From NCBI GenBank assembly GCA_964412845.1, contig CAYPQM010000058.1:1-36675 (forward strand): a DNA stretch of 36,675 nucleotides. The letters are read 5' to 3'. Under the pieces are notes generated by a model. That model was not told where the DNA came from. It made no database searches and saw only the letters and a program-made list of their open reading frames with translations. Numbering within the stretch: the first letter of the stretch is position 1; each line of letters begins with the position of its first letter. The translations under genes and the position numbers were made by a program. This document shows, one piece after another, positions 23,844 through 30,606 of the stretch. This stretch comes from JAWWPY01 sp964412845. GTDB lineage: Bacteria > Actinomycetota > Actinomycetes > Streptosporangiales > Streptosporangiaceae.

Positions 23844-23942
23844 CAGCGGGTAACCTTCTGTAATGAAACCCGCGATAGGTGCCGAATCCGGTATCAGTGG
23901 GTAACGGGGGCTTGACAGGGGGCGTACCTACTCTGTGACAAT
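23844..23942 (+). promoter_or_regulatory. Promoter and possible operator of the GGDEF gene
   Basis: A perfect -35 TTGACA (23912-23917) and a -10-like GACAAT (23937-23942) are separated by 19 bp, 74 bp before the chosen ATG. Just upstream, CAGCGGGTAAC (23844-23854) and CAGTGGGTAAC (23895-23905) form an 11-bp direct repeat 51 bp apart, about five helical turns, which suggests a regulator-binding pair. The rest of 23714-24015 is non-coding. No clear leftward promoter for the minigene array is seen, although this is where one would be expected. Confidence 0.45.
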
Positions 23943-24015
23943 ACGGGGCAATGCTCTTACCGCCTGCTACCGTTAGCACTGCCAGAAACGTCGCGTGTCC
24001 ACCGAGGAGAACCTG

Positions 24016-25338
24016 ATGCTGCCGGGCCTCTGCAATCGTGTGCGCGCGCGAGCCCCGGCTGTGAAGGCCTGGCCCGTCTGGGAAAATCCCCGGTGGCTGG
24101 TGGTCTTCATTGTGGCGGTCGTCGCCACGTACACGCTGGCCATCTGCGCAACTGTCCGGGCCGCATCGATGCCCCCCGGCGATCTGTTCGTGCTTGTGCC
24201 CCTGCTGGCGTGCATCGCCGCGACCGTGGAACTCACCAAGCGGGCAGGCGAGAACGCGGGCTTGAGCAGGGACATCTTTGCCGTCTGGGAACTCCCCATC
24301 GCGCTCCTGCTGCCGCCTGTGTACGCCTTGCTGGTGCCGATTTTCCGGTTCGGGCTCATCCAGCGGCGGATCAGGCCAGTGCCCCTCCACCGCCGGGTCT
24401 TCAGCGTCGCCATCATCGGGCTGTCCTACTGCAGTGCTTCGCTCACTTTTCATGTGCTCACCGGTACTCATTTCGAGTCGGCTGTATCTCCTGGGTCTCA
24501 CGCCTCCGTCTGGATACTCGCCGTGGCGGCCGCCGCGGTTCTGCAGTGGACGGTTAACACCGCGCTTCTGCTGCCCGCGGTCAAAGGCTCCGATCCCACT
24601 GTCAGCATCCGTGAAATGCTGCTGGCCCCCGAACGCGTCCGTAACGATGTGACTGAGATCTGCGTCGCGATCCTGGTCACATTCGGAGTTGCCTACACGC
24701 CGATCACCATCCTGTTCGCGCTCCCGTTCGTCACTCTGCTGCAGCGATCCCTCCGGCACGCGCAATTGCTTAACGCGTCCCGGCTTGATTCGAAGACCGG
24801 GTTGCTCAATGCCGGCACCTGGGAGCGCGAGGCAGCCTCGGAAGTCGCGCGCGCGGTGCGCACCCGCACCCCGCTCGCCTTGATGCTGATCGATCTCGAT
24901 CACTTCAAGGCAGTCAACGACGCACACGGTCACTTGGCCGGAGACAAGGCGCTCCGGGCCATCTCGCGGACGTTCAAGATTTTCCTGCGTGACTACGATC
25001 TGGCGGGTCGGTTCGGCGGCGAGGAGTTCGCGTTGCTTCTCCCGCAAACGGGAGAAGCAGACGCGCAGCACATTGCCGAGCGAATACGTGTTCATATTGC
25101 TGAAATGCCCATCGTCACCGGTGATGACCCAGGGTCTGAGCCTATTCGAGTGACGGTATCGATAGGGGTCGCCGCGCTAGGTTCGACTTGGGACCGGAGC
25201 ACGGGCAGCCAACTCACCGACCTGCTCGCTGCGGCTGACACTGCTTTGTACCGGGCCAAGGGCGGTGGCCGCGACCAGGTCTGCATGGTCACCGATGCCG
25301 AGGCAACCGCACCGGCGCAGGGAACGGCCGGGCGCTGA
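24016..25338 (+). CDS. Membrane GGDEF-domain diguanylate cyclase
   Basis: Predicted to make cyclic di-GMP from two GTP. From ATG 24016 (GAGGAGA at 24004-24010, five bases upstream) it has 440 residues; GTG 23995 is a less supported start. An N-terminal membrane domain of about five or six helices (residues 27-245) shows no known sensor signature. A short linker leads to a complete GGDEF domain: DSKTGLLNAGTWEREA, LIDLDHFKAVNDAHGHLAGD and GGEEF at 334-338, an active variant. RDYD (325-328) lies five residues before GGEEF, the product-inhibition I-site spacing. No EAL or HD-GYP partner is nearby. Its TGA is inside a 16-bp tandem duplication. Confidence 0.92.
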   Translation: MLPGLCNRVRARAPAVKAWPVWENPRWLVVFIVAVVATYTLAICATVRAASMPPGDLFVLVPLLACIAATVELTKRAGENAGLSRDIFAVWELPIALLLPPVYALLVPIFRFGLIQRRIRPVPLHRRVFSVAIIGLSYCSASLTFHVLTGTHFESAVSPGSHASVWILAVAAAAVLQWTVNTALLLPAVKGSDPTVSIREMLLAPERVRNDVTEICVAILVTFGVAYTPITILFALPFVTLLQRSLRHAQLLNASRLDSKTGLLNAGTWEREAASEVARAVRTRTPLALMLIDLDHFKAVNDAHGHLAGDKALRAISRTFKIFLRDYDLAGRFGGEEFALLLPQTGEADAQHIAERIRVHIAEMPIVTGDDPGSEPIRVTVSIGVAALGSTWDRSTGSQLTDLLAAADTALYRAKGGGRDQVCMVTDAEATAPAQGTAGR

Positions 25339-25365
25339 CCTCCTGATTTGCTGACCTCCTGATTG
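25334..25365 (+). repeat. 16-bp tandem duplication spanning the GGDEF-gene stop
   Basis: GCTGACCTCCTGATTT (25334-25349) is followed at once by the same sequence with one change in its last base (25350-25365). The first copy holds the gene's TGA (25336-25338) and the second repeats the TGA in another frame. Confidence 0.9.
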
Positions 25366-25368
25366 GCT

Positions 25369-25397
25369 GCCGTCCTGGCTGGTCGCGTCAGGACGGC
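25369..25397. terminator. Bidirectional terminator hairpin between convergent genes
   Basis: A perfect 9-bp inverted repeat, GCCGTCCTG (25369-25377) and CAGGACGGC (25389-25397), with an 11-nt loop. It lies between the GGDEF gene and the convergent lipoprotein gene and overlaps the latter's stop. There is no T-tract. It can serve both strands. Confidence 0.6.
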
Positions 25398-25762
25398 GCC
25401 GGAGCCAGCACGGCCAGGATCTGCGAGCTGTCCTTGGTGCATTTGGACGTGTGCCCGGTCCGCAGGACCTGGGGGGTGTCGAACCCGAGGCAGGTCCAGC
25501 CGTTGACGGAGACCGGGCCGCCGCCCCCGTTTCCCGGGGCCTTGCCCTCGGCCAGGGCGGCCGCATAATCCTGCTCCACCTGCATCGCGGTTGGGCAATC
25601 CACCGGGCCATGGCTGATCTCGATCAGGACCCGCACATTGGCGGCGGTCCGCGCGGAGCCGCACTGCCTGGCGGCCGGGTGGGCGGTCGGGCCGCAGCCG
25701 GCCAGGGCGATAGCGAGTGCGGGTATGGCCGTGCCGGCAAACCACAGACGGCGACGGCGCAT
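25388..25762 (-). CDS. Small secreted lipoprotein of unknown function
   Basis: A 124-residue protein with a basic start (MRRRRLWFAG), a hydrophobic stretch and a lipobox LAGC with Cys at about residue 23, so it is predicted to be lipid-anchored outside the membrane. The mature part has a conserved-looking core (AMQVEQDYAAALAEGKAPGN, GGGGPVSVNGWTCLGFDTP) and four further Cys that could pair. The ATG at 25762 has AAAGGAG (25770-25776 on the plus strand) seven bases upstream; a longer frame to 25963 lacks such support and would bury the signal peptide. Similar NGWTC-containing lipoproteins occur in actinobacteria, but I know of no function. It converges on the GGDEF gene. Confidence 0.8.
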   Translation of the reverse strand: MRRRRLWFAGTAIPALAIALAGCGPTAHPAARQCGSARTAANVRVLIEISHGPVDCPTAMQVEQDYAAALAEGKAPGNGGGGPVSVNGWTCLGFDTPQVLRTGHTSKCTKDSSQILAVLAPAPS

Positions 25763-25905
25763 GGGGGGACTCCTTTCGCGGACATCATCATGCCGTGGAC
25801 CTGGTGGCCTCCCGACACCGGCTCCCCATGTCGGGCACGCTTGATGTATGCCAATTTCGGGGGCCGCCACCAGGCCGGCCCCGCGGCCCTTCCTGGCGGA
25901 AACGG

Positions 25906-25952
25906 GGTTGCATAAGTAGTTACGCCCATGCATACTTTTGCATAAGCATAAG
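25906..25952 (+). promoter_or_regulatory. argC promoter with overlapping ArgR-type operator sites
   Basis: Three TGCATA-containing segments lie in 45 bp: TTGCATAAG (25908-25916), ATGCATACT (25928-25936) and TTGCATAAGCATAAG (25938-25952). They resemble the AT-rich half-sites of actinobacterial ARG boxes and stand out in a very GC-rich context. TTGCAT (25908-25913) and CATACT (25931-25936), 17 bp apart, read as -35 and -10, so the sites overlap the promoter and the likely start of transcription. Repression by the ArgR encoded downstream is inferred. Confidence 0.68.
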
Positions 25953-25961
25953 GGAGGGCGC

Positions 25962-27005
25962 ATGGGAGTCCGGGTAGCGGTGGCCGGAGCCAGCGGGTAC
26001 GCGGGCGGTGAACTGCTGCGCCTGATCGCCGGTCACCCGGACCTGGAACTGGGCCCGGTCACCGGGGCGGCCAAGGCAGGCGCGGCGGTCACGGATGTCC
26101 ATCCGCACCTCGCCGCCCTGGCCGGCCGCAATTTCACCCGCGCTGACCCGGACCGCCTGGCCGAGGCTGACCTGGTCTTCCTCGCGCTGCCACACGAGGA
26201 GTCGGCCGCGCTGGCCGCGGACCTCCCCGCCAGCCAGCCGATCATCGACCTCAGCGCCAGCTTCCGCCTCGAGGATCCGGCCGACTGGGAAAAATTCTAT
26301 AAAACGCCCCATAACGGACGATGGGTGTACGGCCTGCCCGAGCTTCCGGGTGCCCGCGAGCGGATCGCGGCCGCCACCCGGGTGGCGGCACCGGGCTGCC
26401 ACGCCACGGCGGCCATCCTGGCGCTCGCACCGCTGCTGGCCAGCGGTGCGGCCGAGCCAGCCGACGTGGTGGTCGTCTCCGCATCCGGCACCTCAGGCGC
26501 GGGCCGTGCGCCGACCCAGTCGCTGCTGGCCAGTGAAGTGATGGGCGCGGTCACCGCCTATCAGGTGGGCGGCGTGCACCGGCACACGCCGGAGATCGAG
26601 CAGGCACTCGGTGCAGCCTCGGGCACCAGGCCGGTCGTCTCGTTCACGCCGCTGCTCGTGCCGATGCCGCGGGGCATCCTCGCCACCTGCACCGCGCGGC
26701 TGCCGGGCGGCCCGCCAGTGGGCTCGCCAGCGGACTCGCCCCGGCAGGCGCTGGCCCGGGCGTACGCCGACGAGCCGTTCATCTTCGTGCTGCCGGAGAA
26801 CCGCTGGCCCAGCACCGCCGCCACCACGGGATCGAACGCGGTGCACCTGCAGGCCGTGGCCGACACCCACGCCGGGCGTGCCGTGGTCATCGCCGCGCTG
26901 GACAACCTGGTCAAAGGGGCGGCCGGGCAGGCCGTCCAGATCGCCAACCTGATGCTCGGCCTGCCGGAAACGGCCGGCCTGACCGTCTACGGAGTTGCCC
27001 CATGA
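25962..27005 (+). CDS. argC: N-acetyl-gamma-glutamyl-phosphate reductase
   Basis: Third step of arginine synthesis: NADPH reduction of N-acetylglutamyl phosphate to the semialdehyde. It is 347 residues. The nucleotide-binding start is RVAVAGASGYAGGELLRL, the catalytic Cys146 is in VAAPGCHATAAIL, and the later His is in GGVHRHTPEIEQ. SASGTSGAGR and ENRWPST are also family motifs. ATG 25962 follows GGGAGG (25952-25957); an in-frame TTG at 25938 lies within the operator region and is not used. It is first in the arg operon. Its TGA overlaps an ATG that opens a 48-codon ORF. Confidence 0.96.
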   Translation: MGVRVAVAGASGYAGGELLRLIAGHPDLELGPVTGAAKAGAAVTDVHPHLAALAGRNFTRADPDRLAEADLVFLALPHEESAALAADLPASQPIIDLSASFRLEDPADWEKFYKTPHNGRWVYGLPELPGARERIAAATRVAAPGCHATAAILALAPLLASGAAEPADVVVVSASGTSGAGRAPTQSLLASEVMGAVTAYQVGGVHRHTPEIEQALGAASGTRPVVSFTPLLVPMPRGILATCTARLPGGPPVGSPADSPRQALARAYADEPFIFVLPENRWPSTAATTGSNAVHLQAVADTHAGRAVVIAALDNLVKGAAGQAVQIANLMLGLPETAGLTVYGVAP

Positions 27006-27148
27006 CACCCAGCCCCGCCAGCACCGTGCGGCAGCCGTCCCCGGGACCAGCTGAGCAGCGTGCCAGCATGATCGCGGAACATCTTCCGCCGGACGCGACG
27101 GAAATACTCCGTGATCATGGAAGCGCCATTCCCGGAGCCGGGGCATGA
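27002..27148 (+). CDS. 48-residue small ORF between argC and argJ, coupled at both ends
   Basis: The ATG (27002-27004) overlaps the argC TGA as ATGA, and its own TGA (27146-27148) overlaps the argJ ATG (27145-27147) as ATGA. GGAG (26991-26994) lies seven bases before the start, the same spacing as GGAG before argJ (27134-27137). The product begins MTPSPASTVRQPSPGPAEQR, continues with an amphipathic-looking stretch (MIAEHLPPDATEILRDHG) and ends SAIPGAGA. No known family is recognised. Against this, a 53-bp inverted-repeat element (27067-27119) lies within it, and CATGA flanks the whole interval (27001-27005 and 27144-27148), so it could be an insertion that happens to stay open. Confidence 0.5.
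   Translation: MTPSPASTVRQPSPGPAEQRASMIAEHLPPDATEILRDHGSAIPGAGA
27067..27119 (+). repeat. Imperfect inverted-repeat element, potential three-way-junction RNA
   Basis: Outer arms CATGATC (27067-27073) and GATCATG (27113-27119) are exact complements. Immediately inside are two hairpins: GCGGAA-CATC-TTCCGC (27074-27089) and ACGGA-AATAC-TCCGT (27098-27112), joined by eight unpaired bases. The left half and the complement of the right half resemble each other, like a pair of REP-type palindromes. CATGATCG also occurs at 29263-29270 and 32500-32507, in two other arg-gene gaps. Confidence 0.62.
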
Positions 27149-28296
27149 GCGTCACCGCGCCGCTGGGCTTCCGCGCGGCGGGCGTCGCCGCGGGCCTGAA
27201 GTCCTCCGGCGAGCGTGACGTCGCCGTGGTGCTGAACGACGGGCCCTCGCGCGCCGCGGCAGCGGTGTTCACCAGCAACCGGGTCAAGGCGGCGCCAGTG
27301 CTCTGGACCGAGCAGGTCGTGCGGGGCGGGCAGGTGCGGGCCGTGCTGCTCAACTCCGGCGGGGCCAACGCGTGCACCGGGCCGGACGGCTTCACAGACA
27401 CCCACCACAGCGCTGAGCGGCTGGCCGCCGCGCTTGACGATTCCGCGGGCGAGATCGCGGTGTGCTCGACCGGGCTCATCGGCGAGCGCCTGCCGATGGA
27501 CCTGCTGGACGCGGGGCTGGACGCGGCCGTCGCGGACGCGGCACGGAGCGGCGGGACGACCGCCGCGGACGCGATCAGGACCACCGACACGGTCAGCAAG
27601 ATCGCTTTTCAGCGGGCCGGCGGTTACACGATCGGCGGCATGGCCAAGGGCGCCGCCATGCTCGCCCCGGCCCTGGCCACCATGCTCTGCGTGCTGACCA
27701 CCGACGCCGACCTCACCGCCGGGCAACTCGACACCGCGCTGCGCGTGGCGACCAGGATGACCTTCGACCGGCTCGACACCGACGGCTGCATGTCCACCAA
27801 CGACACCGTGCTGCTGCTGGCCAGCGGTGCGGCCGGGGTCACCCCGGACACCGGCGAGTTCGCCAGCGTGCTCACCGATGTGTGCGCGGACCTGGCCCGG
27901 CAGATGCAAGCCGATGCCGAGGGCGCGAGCAAGGCGATCGCCGTCGAGGTCGTTGGCGCGGCCAGCGAGGACGACGCGGTCACCGCCGGCCGCGCCGTGG
28001 CCCGCTCCGCCCTGCTCAAGTGCGCTATCGCCGGGGAGGACCCGAACTGGGGGCGGGTGCTCGCCGCGGTCGGTACCACCGATGCGGCCTTCGAGCCGGA
28101 TCGGCTCAGTGTGGCGATCAACGGTGTCTGGGTCTGCCGGAACGGCTGCGTGGGCGACGACCGGTCCAAGGTGGACCTGGGTCCCAGGGACGTGACGATC
28201 ACCGTGGACCTCTCGGCCGGGCCGCACGCCGCCACCATCCGGACGACCGACCTGACCGCCGCCTACGTGCACGAGAACTCGGCGTACTCGACATGA
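27145..28296 (+). CDS. argJ: Glutamate N-acetyltransferase / amino-acid acetyltransferase (ornithine acetyltransferase)
   Basis: Transfers acetyl from N-acetylornithine to glutamate, releasing ornithine and recycling the acetyl group. It is 383 residues. The precursor self-cleaves before the nucleophilic Thr: the motif GGMAKGAAMLAPALATMLCV places cleavage at Ala178-Thr179. Other signatures are SNRVKAAPV, LLNSGGANACTG, STGLIGERLPM, STNDTVLLLASG and GEDPNWGRVLAA. The ATG at 27145 follows GGAG (27134-27137). Whether it also uses acetyl-CoA (bifunctional) cannot be told from the sequence. Its TGA overlaps the argB ATG (ATGA). Confidence 0.96.
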   Translation: MSVTAPLGFRAAGVAAGLKSSGERDVAVVLNDGPSRAAAAVFTSNRVKAAPVLWTEQVVRGGQVRAVLLNSGGANACTGPDGFTDTHHSAERLAAALDDSAGEIAVCSTGLIGERLPMDLLDAGLDAAVADAARSGGTTAADAIRTTDTVSKIAFQRAGGYTIGGMAKGAAMLAPALATMLCVLTTDADLTAGQLDTALRVATRMTFDRLDTDGCMSTNDTVLLLASGAAGVTPDTGEFASVLTDVCADLARQMQADAEGASKAIAVEVVGAASEDDAVTAGRAVARSALLKCAIAGEDPNWGRVLAAVGTTDAAFEPDRLSVAINGVWVCRNGCVGDDRSKVDLGPRDVTITVDLSAGPHAATIRTTDLTAAYVHENSAYST

Positions 28297-29267
28297 CGGC
28301 GACCCTGAACTCCGCGCACCCCGGCAACCCGGATGCCCCGGCGGCCCAGGCCGGGCCAGGCCGGGGGGACCCGGCGGCGGCGCTGGCCAAGGCGGCCATC
28401 CTGATCGAGGCGCTGCCCTGGCTGGACCGGTTCCACGGGCAGACCGTCGTGATCAAGTACGGCGGTCACGCCATGGCCGACGAGGCACTGCGGGTCGGCT
28501 TCGCGCAGGATGTGGTGTTCCTGCGGTACGCGGGGCTGCGCCCGGTGGTGGTGCATGGCGGCGGCCCGCAGATCTCCGCCCAGCTTGACCGGCTGGGCGT
28601 GCCGACCACGTTCCGGGCCGGGCTGCGGGTCACCACCCCGGAGACCATGGACGTGGTGCGCATGGTGCTGACCGGCCAGGTGAACCGGGACGTCGTCGGG
28701 ATGATCAACCGGCACGGGCCGTTCGCGGTGGGCATGTCCGGCGAGGACGCCAACCTGTTCACCGCCAGCCGCCGCGGCGCCACCGTCGACGGCGCGCCGG
28801 TTGACCTCGGCCTGGTCGGCGAGATCGACGAAGTGAACCCGGGTGCGGTCCGGGTGCTCCTGGACGACGGCCGGGTGCCCGTGGTGTCCAGCGTCGCACG
28901 GGGCACGGACGGCGAGATCTACAACGTCAACGCCGACACGGCCGCCGCCGCGCTCGCCGTCGCCCTGCACGCCATCAAGCTGGTCGTGCTCACCGACGTC
29001 GAGGGCCTGTACGCGGACTGGCAGCCAGGCCGGCCCGCCGACTCCGGCGATGTGATCAGCCTGCTGAACGCCGCGGAGCTCGAAGAACTGCTGCCCAGCC
29101 TGGGCACCGGCATGATCCCCAAGATGGAAGCCTGCCTGCGCGCAGTCCGCGGCGGGGTGCCCCAGGCGCACGTCCTGGATGGCCGCCTGCCGCACGCCGT
29201 GCTGCTGGAGATCTTCACCGACTCTGGCATCGGCACCATGGTCGTCCCGGACGGGGCAACCCCATGA
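28293..29267 (+). CDS. argB: Acetylglutamate kinase
   Basis: Phosphorylates N-acetylglutamate, the controlled step of the pathway. It is 324 residues of the amino-acid kinase fold: VIKYGGHAM (phosphate binding), VVVHGGGPQISAQL, NVNADTAAAALAVAL and a C-terminal GGVPQAHVLDGRLPHAVLLE. The long N-terminal part before the core (about residues 25-48, with the helix AAALAKAAILIEALPWLDRF) is the extension typical of hexameric, arginine-inhibited enzymes, so feedback inhibition is inferred. The first 24 residues are low-complexity Ala/Pro/Gly. The start is fixed by ATGA overlap with argJ. Confidence 0.96.
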   Translation: MTATLNSAHPGNPDAPAAQAGPGRGDPAAALAKAAILIEALPWLDRFHGQTVVIKYGGHAMADEALRVGFAQDVVFLRYAGLRPVVVHGGGPQISAQLDRLGVPTTFRAGLRVTTPETMDVVRMVLTGQVNRDVVGMINRHGPFAVGMSGEDANLFTASRRGATVDGAPVDLGLVGEIDEVNPGAVRVLLDDGRVPVVSSVARGTDGEIYNVNADTAAAALAVALHAIKLVVLTDVEGLYADWQPGRPADSGDVISLLNAAELEELLPSLGTGMIPKMEACLRAVRGGVPQAHVLDGRLPHAVLLEIFTDSGIGTMVVPDGATP

Positions 29268-29329
29268 TCGTGGTGCATTGTGCCCCGGATGCGCGCCAAA
29301 TGCACCGCGCCGATCTGCGGAGGGCTTGA
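29264..29329 (+). CDS. 21-residue bridging ORF between argB and argD
   Basis: The ATG overlaps the argB TGA (ATGA, 29264-29267) and the TGA (29327-29329) overlaps the argD ATG (TGATG). The peptide is basic and short, starting MIVVHCAPDARQ. There is only a weak purine run before it. It could relay ribosomes from argB to argD, or be chance in a 61-bp gap. Confidence 0.32.
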   Translation: MIVVHCAPDARQMHRADLRRA

Positions 29330-30606
29330 TGACGAGCACGCAGCAGTTGCAGGAGCGGTTCGAGGCCGCGCTCATGGCCAACTACGGCACGCCGCCGGTG
29401 GCGCTGGCCCGGGGCGAGGGCTGCCGGGTCTGGGATGTGGATGGGCGCGAGTACACCGACCTGATCGCCGGCATCGCGGTCAGCTCGCTCGGCCACGCGC
29501 ACCCGGCGATCGTGGCGGCGGTCACCCGCCAGGTGAGCGCCATCGCGCACACTTCCAACCTGTGCCTGCACGAGGGCGAGGTCGCGCTCGCCGAACGGCT
29601 GCTGACGCTGCTGGCACCGGACGGCCAGCCCGGCCCGGCCGACGGACGTGTCTTCTTCACCAACTCGGGCACCGAGGCCAACGAGGCCGCCATCAAGCTG
29701 GTCCGCCGCCACCAGGGCGCGGAGCGCCCGGTCTTCGTGGCCGCTGAGGGCAGCTTCCACGGACGGACCATGGGGGCGCTGGCACTGACCGGCAAGAGTT
29801 CTATCCGGGATCCGTTTGGTCCCTTTGGGGTTGATGTTCGGTTTGTGCCCTACGGGGATGCGGCCGCGCTGCGCGCCGCGACCGGGCCGGACTGCGCGGC
29901 GGTCTTCCTCGAGCCCGGCCTGGGCGAGGGGGGCGTGGTGCCCGCGCCCGCGGGCTACCTGAGGGCGGCGCGGGATGCCTGCGACGCGGCCGGGGCGCTG
30001 CTGGTGATCGATGAGATCCAGAGCGGCATCGGGCGGGCTGGCACCTGGTTCGCGCACCAGCCTGAGGGGGTGGTCCCGGATGTGCTCACCCTGGCCAAAG
30101 GCCTGGGCGGCGGCCTGCCGATCGGTGCCTGCATCGGGCTGGGCACGGCGGCCAGCGCATTCCGGAAGGGGGACCACGGCAGCACCTTCGGCGGTAACCC
30201 GGTCGCCTGCGCGGCGGCGCTCGCGGTGCTCGACACGATCGCGGCTGAAGGGCTGCTGGCCAGCGGAGTAGCTGTGGGCCAGCGGCTCGCGACGGGCATC
30301 GCCGGGCTGAGCCATCCGCTGCTCAGCGGGGTCCGGGGCCGCGGGCTCTGGCTGGCCGCCATCTTGACCCAACCGGTGGCCGGCCAGGTGGAGGCCGCGT
30401 GCAGGCGCGCCGGGTACCTGGTGAACGCGGTCCAGCCGGACGCGATCAGGCTCGCGCCGCCGCTGATCCTGGCCGCCGCCGAGGCCGACGCGTTCCTCGC
30501 CGCGCTGCCCGCCATCCTTGACGACGCGGCCGGCCAGGCCGCGCGGACCCCGGTAGCGGCGGGCGGGCCGGTGGCCGCGTCGGCGGCCCGGGGCAGGGGG
30601 GCGTGA
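29329..30606 (+). CDS. argD: Acetylornithine aminotransferase
   Basis: A PLP enzyme converting N-acetylglutamate semialdehyde and glutamate to N-acetylornithine and 2-oxoglutarate. It is 425 residues, class III aminotransferase fold. Motifs: VFFTNSGTEANEAAIKLVRR, FHGRTMGALALTGK, VIDEIQSGIGRAGTWFAHQ, PLP Lys257 in LTLAKGLGGGLPIGA, and HGSTFGGNPVACAAALAVL. GGAGGG (29319-29324) precedes ATG 29329. A patch at about 29800-29860 uses many T-ending codons, unlike the rest of the gene. The C-terminal 25 residues are Ala/Gly-rich. Its TGA overlaps the argR start. Confidence 0.96.
   Translation: MTSTQQLQERFEAALMANYGTPPVALARGEGCRVWDVDGREYTDLIAGIAVSSLGHAHPAIVAAVTRQVSAIAHTSNLCLHEGEVALAERLLTLLAPDGQPGPADGRVFFTNSGTEANEAAIKLVRRHQGAERPVFVAAEGSFHGRTMGALALTGKSSIRDPFGPFGVDVRFVPYGDAAALRAATGPDCAAVFLEPGLGEGGVVPAPAGYLRAARDACDAAGALLVIDEIQSGIGRAGTWFAHQPEGVVPDVLTLAKGLGGGLPIGACIGLGTAASAFRKGDHGSTFGGNPVACAAALAVLDTIAAEGLLASGVAVGQRLATGIAGLSHPLLSGVRGRGLWLAAILTQPVAGQVEAACRRAGYLVNAVQPDAIRLAPPLILAAAEADAFLAALPAILDDAAGQAARTPVAAGGPVAASAARGRGA

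Noticed and set aside
23135..23853. Long plus-strand ORFs through the repeat array (peptides with HLVQLPVRIAFLLRVWS-like segments)
   Set aside because: Unit spacings (68, 73, 74, 65 bp) are not multiples of three, so the segment changes frame at every unit; there is no ribosome binding site and the frames cross 100 Ns. They are by-products of the repeat.
27067..27119. tRNA gene (7-bp outer stem with internal hairpins)
   Set aside because: The outer stem length fits an acceptor stem, but there are only two inner hairpins, no linker bases after the first strand, no GTTCRA T-loop and no anticodon arm of correct size.
27462..28292. N-terminal extension of argB through argJ
   Set aside because: The frame is open by chance through argJ; acetylglutamate kinase homology and the ATGA overlap place the start at 28293.
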